Part shown: positions 1-6,423 of the stretch, one piece after another
Layout: every line of letters starts with the position of its first letter
Numbering within the stretch: position 1 is the first letter of the stretch
Assembly (NCBI GenBank): GCA_022758945.1
Contig: JAEMQE010000253.1
Location: 1 to 11,825, forward strand
DNA: 11,825 bases
Direction of reading: 5' to 3'
Source of the DNA: Lentimicrobium sp.
GTDB lineage: Bacteria; Bacteroidota; Bacteroidia; Flavobacteriales; Flavobacteriaceae
Notes under the pieces: generated by a model
Database searches by the model: none
Told to the model about the DNA's origin: nothing
The model's input: only the letters and a program-made list of their open reading frames with translations
Made by a program: the position numbers and the translations under genes

Positions 1-168
1 GTTTTTTGGGTCTTGGATAATTGCTCTTAACTCATCCTCGGTAGTTCTCTTTCCTTCTAATATATTGGCTTCGGTGGTCCATCCTTTTTTAGAAGATTCT
101 CCTCGATAGGCTGAATTAATTAATTTATTTAAAGAAGAAACGTCTTCTAGTGTTGCTTTTGTAATCAT
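1..168 (-). CDS. GNAT family N-acetyltransferase (N-terminal fragment)
   Basis: The minus strand is open from an ATG at 168 to the window edge, giving 56 residues starting MITKATLEDVSSLNKLINSA and continuing with YRGESSKKGWTTEANILEG. This resembles the N-terminal beta1-alpha1 part of GNAT acetyltransferases, which transfer acetyl from acetyl-CoA to an amine. The acetyl-CoA-binding motif lies beyond the edge, so the substrate cannot be guessed. No in-frame ATG lies close upstream, and a TAnnTTTG promoter element sits about 40 bp before this ATG, which supports the start. The gene is transcribed divergently from the SYLF gene. The family call is from recognition of the N-terminal pattern only. 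Confidence 0.7.
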   Translation of the reverse strand, partial: MITKATLEDVSSLNKLINSAYRGESSKKGWTTEANILEGKRTTEDELRAIIQDPKN

Positions 169-207
169 GGGTAATTCTACTATTCCGGTTTGTGGTTTTG
201 TATTTTT

Positions 208-215
208 CAAAGTTA
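208..215 (-). promoter_or_regulatory. minus-7 promoter element for the GNAT gene
   Basis: Read on the minus strand this is TAACTTTG, matching the Bacteroidetes consensus TAnnTTTG, about 40 bp upstream of the ATG at 168. No well-spaced TTTG minus-33 element was seen, so this is a half-supported promoter. Confidence 0.45.
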
Positions 216-406
216 AAAAAAATCAAAACAAAAAGACATTTGATTGCAGTTGAATTTTTGTGTTTTCTTTTTGTTTTCATTAGCAGGATTTTCACTTAAA
301 AAAATTCCAATAATTCAGGCTGTTATTAGATTGTTAAATACTAAAAATAAATAGTTATAGTAATGAAAATCAGGTTATTTTTAATCCTAATATCAATTTT
401 TTTTGT

Positions 407-414
407 TAACTTTG
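407..414 (+). promoter_or_regulatory. minus-7 promoter element for the SYLF gene
   Basis: TAACTTTG matches TAnnTTTG and lies 38 bp before the ATG at 453. The minus-33 region is AT-rich with no clear TTTG. With the opposing element at 208-215 it marks 169-452 as a divergent promoter region. I see no gene in that 284-bp gap. Confidence 0.5.
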
Positions 415-452
415 AGTAACTGATTTTTACAACAATTTAATATACATAAAAA

Positions 453-992
453 ATGAAAACTTTACATGTTATTTGGTTATTGGTGATGGCTTGTGTACTT
501 AACACAATGCTTGTTTTTGGACAATCAGAATCTCAAAAGAATAAAATTATTGCTGACTGCGGTACAGCAAAGGCGGAGTTCATTGCAGCTGACGGTCTTA
601 TGAAATCGCTTTTTGACAAATCTTATGGTTATGTCATCTTTCCTAATGTAGGTAAAGGAGGAATAGGAGTTGGAGGAGCTGCCGGAAACGGGGTTGTTTA
701 TGAACAAAATAAGATGGTAGGTTCGGCCAAGTTATCGCAAGTAAGCATTGGATTCCAGGCAGGAGGACAAGCTTATCGTGAAGTGATATTTTTTGAGTCC
801 AAAAAAGCCTTGGATCGGTTTAAAAGCAGTCAATTGGAATTCTCTGCTGATGTTTCGGCTGTAGCCGTAAAATCTGGCGCCTCAGCCAATGCTAAATATA
901 CTAAAGGTGTTATGGTGTTTTCTATGCAGAAAGGTGGTCTTATGTATGAAGCATCCGTTGGTGGACAGAAGTTTAAATTTAAATCAATGTAA
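453..992 (+). CDS. Secreted SYLF/YSC84-like lipid-binding domain protein
   Basis: 179 residues. Residues 1-23 form a signal peptide (hydrophobic core WLLVMACVLNTMLVFG, likely cleaved before Q24), so the product is exported. The rest is one SYLF (YSC84-like) domain: GYVIFPNVGKGGIGVGGAAG at 59-78, QAGGQAYREVIFFES at 102-116, and the closing KGGLMYEASVGGQKFKF at 160-176. In eukaryotes SYLF domains bind phosphoinositides and membranes; the bacterial periplasmic role is unknown, so function stays at the level of probable lipid or membrane binding. It is a single-gene unit with its own promoter element upstream and a strong terminator downstream. The ATG is supported by the signal peptide directly after it. 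Confidence 0.85.
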   Translation: MKTLHVIWLLVMACVLNTMLVFGQSESQKNKIIADCGTAKAEFIAADGLMKSLFDKSYGYVIFPNVGKGGIGVGGAAGNGVVYEQNKMVGSAKLSQVSIGFQAGGQAYREVIFFESKKALDRFKSSQLEFSADVSAVAVKSGASANAKYTKGVMVFSMQKGGLMYEASVGGQKFKFKSM

Positions 993-1043
993 TATGGTTT
1001 TTGCTAGAGAAATTCGAGCAATATGAGTTGATACTACAAACAC

Positions 1044-1088
1044 AAAAAAACCGCAGATTTTATAACTTTTAAAATCAGCGGTTTTTTT
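1044..1088. terminator. Bidirectional intrinsic terminator between the SYLF gene and thrC
   Basis: The inverted repeat AAAAAAACCGC / GCGGTTTTTTT extends inward as GATTTT / AAAATC around a short loop, with a single A-A mismatch. A run of T follows on the plus strand (1082-1088) and a run of A precedes (1044-1050), so it works as a hairpin plus U-tract for both converging transcripts: the SYLF gene from the left and thrABC from the right. Confidence 0.9.
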
Positions 1089-1101
1089 ATCCGGGCACGT
1101 T

Positions 1102-2391
1102 TTACCCCAAAAACATTTTCAATTCCTCGTAAGTTTTGATTTTCACGCTTACTTTCTCTTTGTTCAACACACTTTCAATTTGTGTTGGAATCGGAAGCTG
1201 GATATTCAAAGCGGGTTCCACCACATCCAAAAATTTGATAGGATGTGCGGTTTCCAAGAAAATTCCAATTGCATTTGGATGATTTTTTAATTCTTTTTTT
1301 AAACCTAAATAACCCACTGCTCCGTGAGGCTCGGCGATATAACCATCGGTTTTGTAGATGGTTTTCATGGTGCTCAAAGTTTCGGCATCGGTATAAGAAA
1401 ACGAAGAAAAATCTTTTTTGAATAGCTCCAAATCGTTGTCGTACATTTCCTGAATTCGAATAAAATTACTTGGATTCCCAACATCCATAGCGTTCGAAAT
1501 CGTCGCTTTAGAAGGTTTTGGGTCGTAATTCCCTTTTTCTAAAAATCTTGGAACCGTATCATTCACATTGGTCGAAGCCACGAAATGTTCGATGGGTAAA
1601 CCTAATTTTTTTGCCATTATTCCAGCGCAAATATTCCCGAAATTTCCACTTGGACAAGAAAATACTAATGGTTTGTTTTGTGATTTCAATTGTTTGTAAG
1701 CAAAGAAAAAGTAAAACATTTGAGGTAACCAACGCGCAATATTAATCGAGTTGGCCGAAGTTAGGTTGTGATGCGTCAGACTTTCGTCCAAAAAAGCTTT
1801 TTTGACCATATCCTGACAATCGTCAAAAACACCGTCTACTTCCAATGCTTTGATGTTTTGTCCCAAAGTGGTCAATTGTCTTTCCTGAATGTCGCTCACT
1901 TTTCCCGAAGGATATAAAATAATAACTTCCACCCCTTTTACACCAAGAAAACCACTTGCCACAGCACCACCGGTATCGCCAGAAGTGGCTACCAGAACCG
2001 TATTTTTATTGTCTTTTTTGTCTTTATTGAAATAACCCAAACAACGGGACATAAAACGAGCTCCCACATCTTTGAATGCCATTGTTGGCCCGTGATACAA
2101 TTCTAAGGCGTAAATTCCTTCTTCTACTTTCTCTGTTGGGAAATCGAAACACAAGGTTTCGGCTATTATTTCTTTTAAAATTTCGGTTGGTATTTCGTCG
2201 CCCACAAATTGTTGAATGGTTTCGTATGCCATTTCCTCATTGCTTAAGTTTTCGATATTCTCGAAAAATTCTGGAGTTAATGGAGTTATAGATTCCGGAA
2301 AATACAATCCTTTATCGGTTGCTAATCCTTGTATTACGGCTTCTTCGAAAGAAACTTTTGGGGCATTGTGGTTTAAACTGTAGTATTTCAT
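1102..2391 (-). CDS. thrC: Threonine synthase
   Basis: 429 residues, full length for the family. It converts O-phosphohomoserine to L-threonine with pyridoxal phosphate in the cytoplasm. Residues 1-90 contain the N-terminal threonine synthase region (VIQGLATDKGLYFPE at 19-33). The PLP-binding lysine is K107 in HGPTMAFKDVGARF (100-113), followed by the conserved VATSGDTGGAVASGF at 134-148. SCPSGNFGNICAGI (245-258) fits the phosphate-binding loop of PLP fold type II, and FLETAHPIKF (378-387) is the usual C-terminal signature. It is the third gene of thrABC, 111 bp after thrB. That gap holds AT-rich heptamer repeats that can fold, so its expression may be tuned separately. It ends just before the shared terminator. 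Confidence 0.97.
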   Translation of the reverse strand: MKYYSLNHNAPKVSFEEAVIQGLATDKGLYFPESITPLTPEFFENIENLSNEEMAYETIQQFVGDEIPTEILKEIIAETLCFDFPTEKVEEGIYALELYHGPTMAFKDVGARFMSRCLGYFNKDKKDNKNTVLVATSGDTGGAVASGFLGVKGVEVIILYPSGKVSDIQERQLTTLGQNIKALEVDGVFDDCQDMVKKAFLDESLTHHNLTSANSINIARWLPQMFYFFFAYKQLKSQNKPLVFSCPSGNFGNICAGIMAKKLGLPIEHFVASTNVNDTVPRFLEKGNYDPKPSKATISNAMDVGNPSNFIRIQEMYDNDLELFKKDFSSFSYTDAETLSTMKTIYKTDGYIAEPHGAVGYLGLKKELKNHPNAIGIFLETAHPIKFLDVVEPALNIQLPIPTQIESVLNKEKVSVKIKTYEELKMFLG

Positions 2392-2398
2392 TTCTAAA

Positions 2399-2477
2399 TT
2401 TTAGATTTTAGATTTTAGATTTTAGATTTTTTAGCAACTTGGGTTACATCTGAAATCTAAATTTTTAAATCTAAAAT
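2399..2477. repeat. TTTTAGA tandem heptamers with inverted copies between thrB and thrC
   Basis: Four direct copies of TTTTAGA occupy 2399-2426 and are followed by a degenerate fifth. Two inverted copies (AAATCTAAA at 2453-2461 and AAATCTAAAAT at 2467-2477) follow after about 25 bp. TTTTAGATTT can pair with AAATCTAAAA, so the thrB-thrC intergenic RNA can form an AU-rich hairpin with several registers. Confidence 0.8.
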
Positions 2478-2489
2478 AGGTTTTTAATT

Positions 2490-2514
2490 CCCCCTTCGGG
2501 GGTTAGGTGGCTAT
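2490..2514. repeat. C-rich/G-rich palindromic repeat overlapping the thrB 3' end
   Basis: The core is CCCCC-TTC-GGGGG (2490-2502), followed by TTAGGTGG and CTA. It is nearly identical to the element at 3578-3601. On the minus strand it reads TAGCCACCTAACCCCC, and the thrB stop codon (TAA, 2505-2503) lies inside it. It looks like a dispersed intergenic repeat inserted at, or captured by, the end of the gene. Confidence 0.75.
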
Positions 2515-3495
2515 TATGCTTACTCCATCTGGATTCACTTTCGAAACGTGAATTTCATAGGGTAAATTGATTTCGTCATAAACGGCACTCATCGCTTTTG
2601 CGATTTTCTCGGCGGTCTCTTTTCCTTTGCTTAGAGCAAAAATAGAAGGACCAGAGCCTGAGATTCCAGAACCCAAGGCTCCGTTTTCATATGCGGTTTT
2701 TTTGATTAAATCAAAACCAGGAATCAGCATGCTGCGAACCGGTTCGATAATTTCATCGTGTAAGGAGCGACCAATCAAATCGTAATCATTGGTGTACAAT
2801 CCTGCGACTAATCCGCCTACATTTCCCCATTGGGTAATGGCACTTTTCAGGGAAACAGTTTGTTTTAATACGGAACGTGCATCCGAAGTTTTCAACTCAA
2901 TTTGAGGATGCACCACGGTAGCGTATAATTCTGATGGGCTGTCAATTTTGACAATGTCTAAAGGATTCGAGCATCTTACTAAAGTAAAACCGCCCAACAG
3001 GCAAGGAGCCACATTATCGGCGTGGGCATTTCCACTGGCTAATTTTTCGCCTTGCATCGCAAATTTCACCAATTCTTTTCTGGTAAAAGGTTTTCCTAAC
3101 AATTCGTTAATACCAAAAACAGCTCCGGCAGAACTGGCGGCACTGCTTCCGATTCCGCTTCCGGCTTTGATATTTTTGTAGATTTCGATTTCAAATCCGA
3201 AGTCAATATCAATAGCAATGTCAATATCAAAATCAATGTCGTAATCTATTGGAATGTATTTATTTCCAGCTTTTTTTATGGATTTTAACATTGCTAAAGC
3301 GGCAACACCAGCTACATTGTTTTCGGTTTCTAATGGTAAATCAGCTCCAACAATTTTAGTAATGCGAACGCCTTTTATATTGGATTTTCGAATAATCATT
3401 TCGTCACCCGCAGTATCTAAACACAATCCAAGTACATCAAATCCACAGGAAAGATTGGCGATGGTTGCAGGGCAAAATAGTTTTATTTCTGTCAT
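2503..3495 (-). CDS. thrB: Homoserine kinase
   Basis: 330 residues, GHMP kinase family. It phosphorylates L-homoserine with ATP to O-phosphohomoserine, the ThrC substrate. ATIANLSCGFDVLGLCLD (10-27) is the N-terminal GHMP motif 1. IKAGSGIGSSAASSAGAVFG (109-128) is the glycine/serine-rich ATP loop, and GALGSGISGSGPSIFAL (272-288) is motif 3. Second of three genes in thrABC. The odd part is residues 83-105, an alternating tract of Ile/Phe/Tyr and Asp/Glu encoded by a degenerate hexanucleotide repeat just before the ATP loop; from memory, relatives have a shorter segment here. Catalytic motifs are intact, so the enzyme is probably active. The last residues and stop run into a palindromic repeat (2490-2514). 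The ATG follows another palindromic element by 17 bp. Confidence 0.96.
   Translation of the reverse strand: MTEIKLFCPATIANLSCGFDVLGLCLDTAGDEMIIRKSNIKGVRITKIVGADLPLETENNVAGVAALAMLKSIKKAGNKYIPIDYDIDFDIDIAIDIDFGFEIEIYKNIKAGSGIGSSAASSAGAVFGINELLGKPFTRKELVKFAMQGEKLASGNAHADNVAPCLLGGFTLVRCSNPLDIVKIDSPSELYATVVHPQIELKTSDARSVLKQTVSLKSAITQWGNVGGLVAGLYTNDYDLIGRSLHDEIIEPVRSMLIPGFDLIKKTAYENGALGSGISGSGPSIFALSKGKETAEKIAKAMSAVYDEINLPYEIHVSKVNPDGVSIIAT
3184..3249 (-). repeat. In-frame degenerate hexanucleotide repeat inside thrB
   Basis: On the plus strand the block is built of six-base units such as TCAATA, TCAATG, TCAAAA. Read on the minus strand they give Ile-Asp, Phe-Asp, Tyr-Asp and Ile-Glu pairs (thrB residues 83-104). 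The unit length is a multiple of three, so expansion or contraction keeps the frame. Confidence 0.75.
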
Positions 3496-3500
3496 AAGTA

Positions 3501-3530
3501 AGCCCCTCCCGACCTCCCCAAAGGGGAGGA
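3501..3530. repeat. Palindromic intergenic repeat upstream of thrB
   Basis: A perfect 7-bp inverted repeat CCTCCCC-AAA-GGGGAGG (3513-3529) is preceded by AGCCCCTCCCGA. It is far richer in GC than the surrounding sequence, typical of short dispersed palindromes in Flavobacterium-like genomes. In the thr mRNA it forms a stable hairpin ending 17 bases before the thrB ATG, with G-rich sequence between hairpin and start. Confidence 0.75.
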
Positions 3531-3577
3531 GTATAGAGGAATTAATAGTTAATAATTATCTTAAACCTCACCAAATT

Positions 3578-3601
3578 CCCCCTTTGGGGGTTAGGGGGCT
3601 A
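3578..3601. repeat. C-rich/G-rich palindromic repeat at the thrA stop codon
   Basis: The core is CCCCC-TTT-GGGGG (3578-3590), followed by TTAGGGGGCTA. It is a near copy of the element at 2490-2514. The thrA stop codon (TAG on the minus strand, 3601-3599) is the first three bases of the element. Two such palindromes (this one and 3501-3530) fill most of the 103-bp thrA-thrB gap. Confidence 0.75.
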
Positions 3602-6046
3602 TATATTTCCAACACGGATTACATCGGCAAAAATTCCCGAAGCGGTTACCGCAGCACCTGCGCCAGCACCTTTTATCAATAAAGGTTGGTCGATATAACG
3701 GTCGGTGTAAAATTGTACAATATTGTCTTTTCCTTCCAAATTATAGAACGGACTTTCTTTTGGGATGAATTCTAATCCCACGCTGGCTTTTCCGTTTTCG
3801 AAAGTCGCAACGTATTTCAGACGACAATCTTTTGCTTTGGCTTCTGCCAATAAGTTTTCGAAATGCGCAGCATTCTTGATTAATGACTTGAAAAAATCTT
3901 CGTTATTAGTTGTTGCCAAACATTCTGCTGGCAAAAATGATCTGTTAGCAATATCTTCGATGTCGAATTGGTAGCCACTTTCGCGAATTAAAATCAGAAT
4001 TTTTCTGGCTACATCCACACCGCTCAAGTCAATTTTTGGATCGGGTTCGGTAAATCCTTGTACTCCCGCTTCTTTTACCACATCGTGGAAAGAATTTTTT
4101 TCGTCAAAATTGTTGAAAATAAAGTTCAAACTTCCTGATAAAACCGCTTGGATTTTGTTCACTTTATCTCCTGATGCAATCAAATGTTTCAGGGTGTCAA
4201 TAATGGGCAACCCTGCACCCACATTGGTTTCGAACAAAAAAGGTGCATTGTATTTTCTGGATAAATTTTTCAGGTTTTTGTAATTGTCATAGGCTGATGA
4301 ACAGGCAATTTTATTACAGGTCACTACGGCAATATTTTGTCTTAAATACTGTTCATAAGTCTCGGAAACCGTTTGATTTGCGGTAATATCCACAAAAATA
4401 CTGTTGCGTAAATTGAGTTCCTTTACCTTTGAAATAAAGGCTTCTTTGCTGGCTGTTTCTCCATTATCCAATAGCGCTTGCCAATTTTTTAAATCGATTC
4501 CCTCTTCGTCAAAGAGCATTTTTCTGGAATTGGACACGGCAGCCACTCGCAGGTTTATTTTTAGATTTTCTTTTAGGAATTTCTTTTGTTGGTTGATTTG
4601 TTCGATGAATTTTTCGCCCACATTTCCAACTCCCATCACGAACAAGTTCAATTGTTTGGTGTTTTCCTCGAAGAAGTTTTCGTGAAGCGTGTTCAATGCT
4701 TTTTTAACATCTCTTTCGTTGATTACTGCCGAAATATTTCTCTCCGAAGCCCCTTGTGCAATCGCACGAATGTTGACATTGTTTTTACCCAAAGTGCTGA
4801 ACATTCGACCACTTAATCCTTGGTGGTTTTTCATATTTTCACCTACCAAAGCAATGATGCAAAGATCTTTTTCGACGATGCAAGGATCGATTTTGTGTTG
4901 CGAAATTTCTTGTTGGAATGCTTTGTTGATGGCATTCTCCGCTTTGTGGGCATCGCTATTTAATATTCCAATACAAATAGAATGTTCGGATGAGGCTTGA
5001 GTGATGAAAATAATATTGATATTTTCGTGTGACAAAACTTCGAATAATCGTTTGGAAACTCCAGCAACTCCAACCATTCCGGAACCTTCTAAAGTGATTA
5101 GCGTGATATTATCGATGTGGCTTATTCCTTTTACCGGACTGGTATGCGAATTGTCTTGGTTTGAAATAAAAGTCCCGTAAGCTTCCGGTTCGAAAGTGTT
5201 TTTAATCCAAATTGGGATGTTTTTTTTGAAAACGGGTTGAATTGTTGGCGGATACAACACTTTGGCACCAAAATGCGACAATTCCATCGCTTCCTGATAC
5301 GAAATGGTAGCAATAGGTTGGGCTTGTTTTACAATTTTAGGATTGGCAGTAAACATTCCGTTGACGTCAGTCCAGATTTCTAATTCGGAAGCGTTCAAGG
5401 CTCCAGCCAAAATTGCTGCTGTGTAATCAGAACCACCACGACCTAATGTTGTGCCAATTCCTTCTTCGGTAGAAGCTATAAAACCTGGCATTACTACAAT
5501 TTGAGAATCAATTGAAGTAAAATAATCGGCAATTAATTGATTAGTAAGTTGGAAATTTACGGCAGCTTTTCCAAAGTTATTATTGGTTTTTATCAGTTCG
5601 CGACTGTCTTTGTAACCCGAATTTTTATGTTTTTGTTTGAAGGCTTCGGCAATAATATAAGATGATAATAATTCGCCAAAACTTAGAATCGTATCGGAAG
5701 TTCTTGGAGATAATTCGCCTAAAAGGAAACATCCGTCCAATAAAGTTTCGAGGTGGTTGATGATTCTTTTGATGTGGCTTAACAAACCACTTTGTTCGCT
5801 AACTGGGATTAATTCTTTGATAGCATCAAGGTGTTTTTTTTCGATTTCGGCGACTATTTCTTTGTAACTTTCGTCGTTTGATGCTGCTTTTTGAGAAGCA
5901 AGAACCAGTAAATCTGTGACTTTGGTAAAGGCAGAAACGACTACAACTAGTTTTTCCTGTTCCGCTTTTTTGATAACTATATCTAATACAAGTTTTATGT
6001 TTTGTGCATTGGCAACTGAAGTTCCGCCAAATTTTAATACTCTCAT
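3599..6046 (-). CDS. thrA: Bifunctional aspartate kinase / homoserine dehydrogenase
   Basis: 815 residues, the usual length for the ThrA-type fusion. The N-terminal aspartate kinase starts at once with KFGGTSVA (5-12) and carries GRGGSDYTA (202-210), IWTDVNGMFTANP (224-236) and AMELSHFGAKVLYPP (253-267). Two ACT-type regulatory regions follow at roughly 313-390 and 396-460, the usual site of threonine feedback inhibition. The homoserine dehydrogenase half begins with the NAD(P) loop GVGNVG (472-477), then TCNKIA (576-581), ETNVGAGLPIIDTL (606-619), SGSLNFIF (637-644) and the signature GFTEPDPKIDLSGVDVARK (664-682). It catalyses the first and third steps from aspartate to homoserine. First structural gene of thrABC, 103 bp after the leader ORF stop. 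Control is likely by the threonine-rich leader ORF upstream plus allosteric feedback. No truncation or missing motif seen. Confidence 0.98.
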   Translation of the reverse strand: MRVLKFGGTSVANAQNIKLVLDIVIKKAEQEKLVVVVSAFTKVTDLLVLASQKAASNDESYKEIVAEIEKKHLDAIKELIPVSEQSGLLSHIKRIINHLETLLDGCFLLGELSPRTSDTILSFGELLSSYIIAEAFKQKHKNSGYKDSRELIKTNNNFGKAAVNFQLTNQLIADYFTSIDSQIVVMPGFIASTEEGIGTTLGRGGSDYTAAILAGALNASELEIWTDVNGMFTANPKIVKQAQPIATISYQEAMELSHFGAKVLYPPTIQPVFKKNIPIWIKNTFEPEAYGTFISNQDNSHTSPVKGISHIDNITLITLEGSGMVGVAGVSKRLFEVLSHENINIIFITQASSEHSICIGILNSDAHKAENAINKAFQQEISQHKIDPCIVEKDLCIIALVGENMKNHQGLSGRMFSTLGKNNVNIRAIAQGASERNISAVINERDVKKALNTLHENFFEENTKQLNLFVMGVGNVGEKFIEQINQQKKFLKENLKINLRVAAVSNSRKMLFDEEGIDLKNWQALLDNGETASKEAFISKVKELNLRNSIFVDITANQTVSETYEQYLRQNIAVVTCNKIACSSAYDNYKNLKNLSRKYNAPFLFETNVGAGLPIIDTLKHLIASGDKVNKIQAVLSGSLNFIFNNFDEKNSFHDVVKEAGVQGFTEPDPKIDLSGVDVARKILILIRESGYQFDIEDIANRSFLPAECLATTNNEDFFKSLIKNAAHFENLLAEAKAKDCRLKYVATFENGKASVGLEFIPKESPFYNLEGKDNIVQFYTDRYIDQPLLIKGAGAGAAVTASGIFADVIRVGNI

Positions 6047-6080
6047 TTTGTTGTTTTTATTTTAAAATGCAAATGGTTTT

Positions 6081-6159
6081 TATACCCCTATGAACTCTCT
6101 TCCTTTAGAAAAAAGCACGAAAACTGGATTATATGTAAAATGTATACCCCTAAAGGGTA
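6081..6159 (-). promoter_or_regulatory. Candidate attenuator region between the thr leader ORF and thrA
   Basis: In the minus-strand RNA, TAGGGGTATA occurs twice (6152-6143 and 6090-6081). UACCC inside the last threonine codons (6159-6155) can pair with GGGUA of either copy. The nearer pairing gives a small hairpin (6159-6145) that a ribosome stalled on the Thr codons would cover. CCUUUAG at the leader stop (6156-6150) is also a perfect complement of CUAAAGG (6108-6102). These are mutually exclusive folds, as expected for attenuation. A U6 run lies at 6114-6109, but I found no strong GC hairpin directly before it, so the mechanism (termination or masking of the thrA start) is open. Confidence 0.5.
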
Positions 6160-6251
6160 GTCGTAGTTGTAGTAGTGGTGAAAGTAACAGAAAATGAAAC
6201 CCAATTTTGAGTTGTTATCGAAGAATGATATGTTTTGCTGTTATTTGCCAT
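6150..6251 (-). CDS. Threonine operon leader peptide (33 codons, eight consecutive Thr)
   Basis: The minus-strand ORF starts at ATG 6251-6249 and stops at TAG 6152-6150. It begins MANNSKTYHSS, and residues 25-32 are all threonine, followed by Leu33 and the stop. All four Thr codons are used (ACC, ACT, ACA, ACG), so the run is selected at the amino-acid level and not a simple DNA repeat. Three further Thr occur earlier (7, 13, 14) and one at 23. It lies between a good promoter (6261-6290) and thrA, as expected of a thrL-type leader in which ribosome stalling on Thr codons senses charged tRNA-Thr. E. coli thrL is a known precedent for the logic but has a different sequence. The minus-7 box ends only 9 bp before the ATG, implying an extremely short 5' UTR. 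A start at a later codon is possible. Confidence 0.85.
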   Translation of the reverse strand: MANNSKTYHSSITTQNWVSFSVTFTTTTTTTTL

Positions 6252-6260
6252 TTGATTTTT

Positions 6261-6290
6261 CAAAAGTACAGTTTTTTATAAAACAACAAA
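6261..6290 (-). promoter_or_regulatory. Promoter of the thr leader and thrABC operon
   Basis: On the minus strand TTTG (6290-6287), an 18-bp spacer, then TACTTTTG (6268-6261) match the Bacteroidetes promoter pattern TTTG / TAnnTTTG at about the right spacing. Transcription should begin within about ten bases, at or just before the leader ATG at 6251. Confidence 0.75.
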
Positions 6291-6369
6291 ACCTTTTATT
6301 CTGTTTTTACGAATATTTTAAAAAACACAGGGCAAAAAAAAGAATATTAAATATTTTACCTTCAAAATC

Positions 6370-6400
6370 TTGCTTTTTAATATTGGTTTATGGAATTTTG
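6370..6400 (+). promoter_or_regulatory. Possible weak promoter for hutH
   Basis: TTG at 6370-6372 and GAATTTTG at 6393-6400 resemble the minus-33 and minus-7 elements with a 20-bp spacer, and the hutH ATG is 24 bp downstream. The minus-7 box lacks the consensus initial TA, so this is tentative. No other gene is seen between the leader ORF start and hutH. Confidence 0.3.
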
Positions 6401-6423
6401 ACCCCTCAAACGCCACTATTCAA

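Noticed and set aside
2399..2477. CRISPR-like array in the thrB-thrC gap
   Set aside because: The units are seven bases in direct tandem with no spacers; it is a simple heptamer repeat with inverted copies.
4404..5000. Plus-strand ORFs inside thrA, and similar ones inside thrB and thrC
   Set aside because: They lie fully antisense to strongly supported enzymes, have no family-like sequence and no promoter or spacing of their own.
6109..6143. Classical intrinsic terminator for the thr attenuator ending at the U6 run
   Set aside because: The only hairpin available before the U6 run (GGGGUAUA with UAUAAUCC) has a mismatch and a wobble and ends about 16 bases too early, so I do not call a terminator.
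6370..6423. TTG-initiated N-terminal extension of histidine ammonia-lyase
   Set aside because: The extra 18 residues do not resemble the family, they overlap the promoter-like region, and the ATG at 6424 gives the normal 500-residue protein with the MIO triad at 145-147.
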